Shown in pieces: positions 60,828 through 64,000 of a DNA stretch of 64,000 nucleotides. The position numbers were made by a program, and so were the translations under genes. Source of the stretch: Bacteroidales bacterium (lineage in GTDB: Bacteria > Bacteroidota > Bacteroidia > Bacteroidales > UBA932); contig JAGAKH010000002.1 of the NCBI GenBank assembly GCA_017625725.1, positions 1 to 64,000 of the forward strand, in the 5' to 3' direction. The notes under the pieces were generated by a model. The model saw nothing but the letters and a program-made list of their open reading frames with translations, ran no database searches and had not been told where the DNA came from. Position 1 is the stretch's first letter. The number at the start of each line of letters is the position of its first letter.

Positions 60828-62426
60828 ATGTTGAAAAGAAACACAACTTATATTACGGCACTCCTTGGTGTAATCCTGGGAGTGCTTCTGACTTTACTGG
60901 TTGTCAAGGTCGTTTCATCGGAAAGGAAGTTCGATGGGGATTACAACAGGTGGCGTAAGCTGAATCTCATACTCCAGGAGGTACAGGCAAATTATGTGGA
61001 TACCATAGATATGGCTGCTATGACAGATGCTGCCGTGGCAGCTGCATTGGCCAAACTGGATCCTCATTCGGTATATCTTCCTCCAGTTGAACTTACGGAA
61101 TCGGAGTCTGAACTTTCCGGAAACTTTGAGGGTATCGGAATCACTTTCAATGTTCCGAATGACACTGCTATCGTTCTTAATCCCGTACCGGGCGGACCTT
61201 CGGAAAAGGCCGGCTTGCGTCAGGGGGACAGGATAGTGAAGGTGAATGAGAGGAGTGTCGCAGGTGTGAAGATGCCCCAGGACAGCATGGTACGCCTGAT
61301 GAAGGGCCCTAAAGGGACAAAAGTCAAGATCACGGTAAGCCGTGACGGTGTACTTATTCCTTTTGACATCACCAGAGACAAGATTCCAGTTAATTCAATC
61401 GATGCCGCCTTTATGATTGATGAGACGACAGGCTATGTGAAACTATCCAAATTCACCAGAACCACTTATAAGGAGTTCAAGGAGGCCACTCAAAAACTTC
61501 TGGATGCAGGAATGCAGCATCTCCTCTTTGACTTGAGAAACAATTCGGGCGGCTATTTCGATCAGTCCCTTCTTCTGGCGAACGAGTTCCTTGAGAACGG
61601 TGATCAGATTGTATATATGGAGGGCTTGCACAGGCCACGTCAGGAATATGATGCCGACGGCCGCGGAAGTCTTAAGGATGTCAGGCTGTCTGTGCTCATC
61701 GATGAAGGTTCTGCGTCCTCAAGTGAAATATTCTCAGGTGCTGTTCAGGACAATGACAGAGGTGTTATCTATGGCCGCAGGTCTTTTGGTAAGGGCCTTG
61801 TTCAGGAACCGATCAACTTCACTGACGGGTCCGGACTGCGTCTGACTGTTGCACGTTTCCACACACCATCCGGTCGTTGTATTCAGAAACCTTATGACAA
61901 GGACTATGCGTATGACATATATGAAAGATATGTCCACGGAGAAATGACTTCTGCTGATAGCATGAAGATTGACACGACATCTGTTTATTATACTGTCAAG
62001 GGACGTCGAGTGTATGGAGGTGGAGGCATTGTCCCTGATGTATTTGTCCCTATGGATACCACAAAAGCGACCTCTTTCTATATCAAGTGCAACAAGAAGG
62101 CAACTACTGTGAGATTTGCATCCGCAATGTTTGACAAATATCGCAGTTCACTTTCACAAATCTCTGATTTCAGAAGCCTGTGCACTTATCTGGGAAGTCT
62201 TGATCTGGAACGGCAGTTCCTGGAATACGCTGAAAAGACAGATGGAATAAAGCCTGGTCCCGGGGAGTGGGAAAAGTCGAAGGAGTATATGATGCCTCAG
62301 ATTCTGGGTCTTACCGGACGTTACTCGAAGCTTGAAGAAGAAGCCTTCCATAGATTCTATCTTCCGATCGATGATGTGATTCAGGCTGTCCTGGCTGATA
62401 AGAAATCTTCCTCTACTGTGCTATAA
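60828..62426 (+). CDS. S41-family C-terminal processing peptidase
   Basis: About 532 residues. One N-terminal membrane helix or signal (residues 7-27), a PDZ domain (about 85-170, FEGIGITFNVPND), then the S41 protease core with the catalytic serine in DEGSASSSEIF and the general base lysine in RRSFGKGLVQ. A C-terminal helical extension of about 110 residues follows. Tail-specific protease of the periplasm. ATG 60828 is chosen because the longer frame starts inside the deaminase. It overlaps the convergent TonB-like gene by 14 bases. Confidence 0.93.
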   Translation: MLKRNTTYITALLGVILGVLLTLLVVKVVSSERKFDGDYNRWRKLNLILQEVQANYVDTIDMAAMTDAAVAAALAKLDPHSVYLPPVELTESESELSGNFEGIGITFNVPNDTAIVLNPVPGGPSEKAGLRQGDRIVKVNERSVAGVKMPQDSMVRLMKGPKGTKVKITVSRDGVLIPFDITRDKIPVNSIDAAFMIDETTGYVKLSKFTRTTYKEFKEATQKLLDAGMQHLLFDLRNNSGGYFDQSLLLANEFLENGDQIVYMEGLHRPRQEYDADGRGSLKDVRLSVLIDEGSASSSEIFSGAVQDNDRGVIYGRRSFGKGLVQEPINFTDGSGLRLTVARFHTPSGRCIQKPYDKDYAYDIYERYVHGEMTSADSMKIDTTSVYYTVKGRRVYGGGGIVPDVFVPMDTTKATSFYIKCNKKATTVRFASAMFDKYRSSLSQISDFRSLCTYLGSLDLERQFLEYAEKTDGIKPGPGEWEKSKEYMMPQILGLTGRYSKLEEEAFHRFYLPIDDVIQAVLADKKSSSTVL

Positions 62427-63141
62427 ACCGGTAGAGGATTTCTCCTTTCTGATTTGATGGAGCCGTCTGTGATGCAGAAAAACGGGAAAGACGGGCTGCT
62501 CTGACGGCAAAGTCACGCAGACATTTATCATCAGCTGAAATCTCATCCATGACTTTTGCAGCCACTACTGCTCCTGCGTTATTGACGGTGATGATTACAG
62601 TCACATCTCCTGCTCCGTAGCAGCGGTATGCTGGAATCTTCAGATGACTCGCCTTCCTTCCGTCCAATGTGTACGATACTACGGATGGACCGCTGTAAGC
62701 TTTGCCTTTATTGTCGGTTTTCTTCTGATGCTGCATCTCTACGGTTTCATCCCTTGCATCCTCCTCGATACCGTCCTTCTGCCCGTTCTTGAGCTCTTTT
62801 GCGAGGCGTTCTGCATCTTTGTATAACTGATCGGCATCAGTACCGCGGTCATCTTTCAGTGTGCTTCCTGCATCGACAGCGATATTCCTTATCTGGGACC
62901 CTGATACCTGTGCAGCAGCAATCAGTTCGTCCAGCTTCTTGCTTATGTCTTCCTTGAATGCGACTTCCTTCTGCTTCTTTTCTATTTCTTCCTGTTTAGA
63001 GAAGTCCAGAACGAAGCTTTCTTCACGCCTTATATTTGAATCGATCTGGTATGCGAGTAAGACAATTATCACCGTGAGATGAAATATCACGGTGAGATAT
63101 AGACCGGCACGGTCTTCTTTATTTTTGAATGGTCTGCTCAC
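62413..63141 (-). CDS. TonB-like envelope protein
   Basis: 242 residues with one N-terminal membrane helix (about 13-33), a charged coiled-coil linker (about 45-130) and a C-terminal region (about 150-240: GDVTVIITVNNAGAVVAAKV) with the beta-alpha-beta order of TonB/TolA C-terminal domains. Energy transduction to outer-membrane receptors is the family role. It overlaps udk by four bases; the exbB and exbD genes are not present, so its partner system is unknown. Confidence 0.72.
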   Translation of the reverse strand: MSRPFKNKEDRAGLYLTVIFHLTVIIVLLAYQIDSNIRREESFVLDFSKQEEIEKKQKEVAFKEDISKKLDELIAAAQVSGSQIRNIAVDAGSTLKDDRGTDADQLYKDAERLAKELKNGQKDGIEEDARDETVEMQHQKKTDNKGKAYSGPSVVSYTLDGRKASHLKIPAYRCYGAGDVTVIITVNNAGAVVAAKVMDEISADDKCLRDFAVRAARLSRFSASQTAPSNQKGEILYRFIAQ

Positions 63142-63758
63142 TTCTTACATTCAGCAAGAGATTTCTCGATAGTGGCTGAAATGACGTCGATAGCTACCTT
63201 ATTATGTCCACCCTGAGGGATGATCATGTCTGCATATCTCTTGCTTGGCTCAATGAACTGAAGATACATTGGCTTGACGGTCTTTGAGTACCTTTCGATT
63301 ACCCAGTCCACAGTCTTGCCTCTTTCAAGGATGTCTCGTGACATCACTCTCATGAGCCTGTCATCATCGTCTGCATCTACAAATAGTTTGATATCCAGCT
63401 GTTCGCGGAGTTTCGAACATGTGAATATCAGAATCCCTTCGACAATTATGACGTCGGCAGGTCTGACTTTTACAGTCTCTTCCTGCGATCTTGAGCATGT
63501 TATATAGGAATATACAGGCTGCTCAATGCTCTTACCCTCCTTAAGGTCCTTAAGCTGTTCGCAGAGAAACTCAAAGTCGATTGAATCAGGATGATCGAAG
63601 TTATGGTCTCTTTTTTCCTGTGCAGTGCAGTGACTAAGGTCTTTGTAGTAGGCATCCTGAGGGATGACTACTACATTTTCCTTAAGTTGTTCTGTTATTG
63701 CTTTTACGACTGTTGTCTTTCCGGAACCAGATCCTCCGGCAATTCCTATGATCAGCAT
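63138..63758 (-). CDS. udk: Uridine kinase
   Basis: Salvages uridine and cytidine to monophosphates with GTP or ATP. 206 residues: P-loop GIAGGSGSGKTTVV at the N-terminus, the DHPDSIDFEFL base-recognition segment and the C-terminal IEPSKRYADMIIPQGG. The length matches the bacterial enzyme. Ten bases after asnS, and before the TonB-like gene. Confidence 0.96.
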   Translation of the reverse strand: MLIIGIAGGSGSGKTTVVKAITEQLKENVVVIPQDAYYKDLSHCTAQEKRDHNFDHPDSIDFEFLCEQLKDLKEGKSIEQPVYSYITCSRSQEETVKVRPADVIIVEGILIFTCSKLREQLDIKLFVDADDDDRLMRVMSRDILERGKTVDWVIERYSKTVKPMYLQFIEPSKRYADMIIPQGGHNKVAIDVISATIEKSLAECKK

Positions 63759-63768
63759 CTTATGTATT

Positions 63769-64000
63769 TTAATATTCTGCGTTCTTTGGAGTACGTGGGA
63801 ATGGGATCACATCTCTGATATTGCTCATTCCTGTCACGAAGAGAAGGAGTCTCTCGAATCCAAGGCCAAATCCGCTATGCGGTGCAGAACCGAAACGCCT
63901 TGTGTCGAGGTACCATTCAAGACCCTTACGACTCATGCCTGTCTCTTCGATACGTGCTTCAAGTTTCTGAAGAGAAGCCTCACGCTCAGAGCCGCCGATG
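63769..64000 (-). CDS. asnS: Asparagine--tRNA ligase, C-terminal fragment (cut by window edge)
   Basis: The last 77 codons of the gene; the rest lies beyond the right edge. The reverse strand reads [19 protein letters not shown], then [19 protein letters not shown], and ends [20 protein letters not shown]. That is motif 3 and the C-terminus of a class IIb synthetase, with the tail typical of AsnRS rather than AspRS. It attaches Asn to tRNA-Asn. Confidence 0.93.
   Translation of the reverse strand, partial: IGGSEREASLQKLEARIEETGMSRKGLEWYLDTRRFGSAPHSGFGLGFERLLLFVTGMSNIRDVIPFPRTPKNAEY

Overview
The window is a 64 kb chromosomal segment from a member of the Bacteroidota, almost certainly the order Bacteroidales. 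Three things support this. The gene families are typical: DUF4491, DUF4837, FtsI with one PASTA domain, and a dcw cluster running mraZ to ftsZ without murF or ddl. Neither tRNA gene encodes CCA. Many genes are preceded by the Bacteroidota -7 promoter element TAnnTTTG, often with TTG or TTTG about 20 bases upstream, rather than by an enteric -10/-35. Genus cannot be fixed from the sequence. Almost all of it is core chromosome; the only clearly accessory piece is a toxin-antitoxin island of about 0.8 kb at a tRNA-Arg gene.

Layout. 1-77 holds the start of rpsO (minus). 226-7777 is the branched-chain amino acid region: leuA plus a DUF45 metallopeptidase, then ilvD-ilvB-ilvN-ilvC. Each of the two transcription units is preceded by a small leader peptide rich in its own end-product amino acids, then by mutually exclusive antiterminator and terminator hairpins. 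7774-14845 holds a MATE transporter, truB and rpiB (minus), a secreted esterase, an NlpC/P60 hydrolase, a DUF4491 membrane protein, and an XRE-cupin regulator paired with an acyl-CoA ligase. 14955-31993 (minus) is gltX followed by the complete cell-wall and division cluster mraZ-rsmH-ftsL-ftsI-murE-mraY-murD-ftsW-murG-murC-ftsQ-ftsA-ftsZ. 32275-37179 holds an M23 lipoprotein and miaB-glpK-glpF.

37281-42141 (plus) carries a LEA-like lipoprotein, a SPOR protein, rpoN, radC, upp and an uncharacterised exported protein. 42445-47290 (minus) carries rpsT with tRNA-Glu, a DUF4837 lipoprotein, rseP, dxr and a membrane M23 peptidase. 47613-51044 (plus) carries ruvX, def, a phosphohexomutase and an M23-LysM peptidase. 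guaA (minus) is unusual because most of its glutaminase domain is missing. typA, yceD(DUF177)-rpmF and tRNA-Arg follow. The island of an antitoxin and a RelE/ParE toxin lies between two perfect 26-base copies of the tRNA-Arg 3' end. The right end holds ridA, a large uncharacterised anchored protein, a second acyl-CoA ligase, a dCMP deaminase, an S41 protease, a TonB-like protein, udk and the end of asnS.

The strongest regulatory finds are the leu and ilv attenuators, a three-repeat candidate MraZ operator on the dcw promoter, and a perfect 18-base palindrome on the toxin-antitoxin promoter. The strongest structural oddities are the GuaA with an eroded glutaminase domain, the tRNA-flanked island, and 113-base repeats that include the ruvX promoter.
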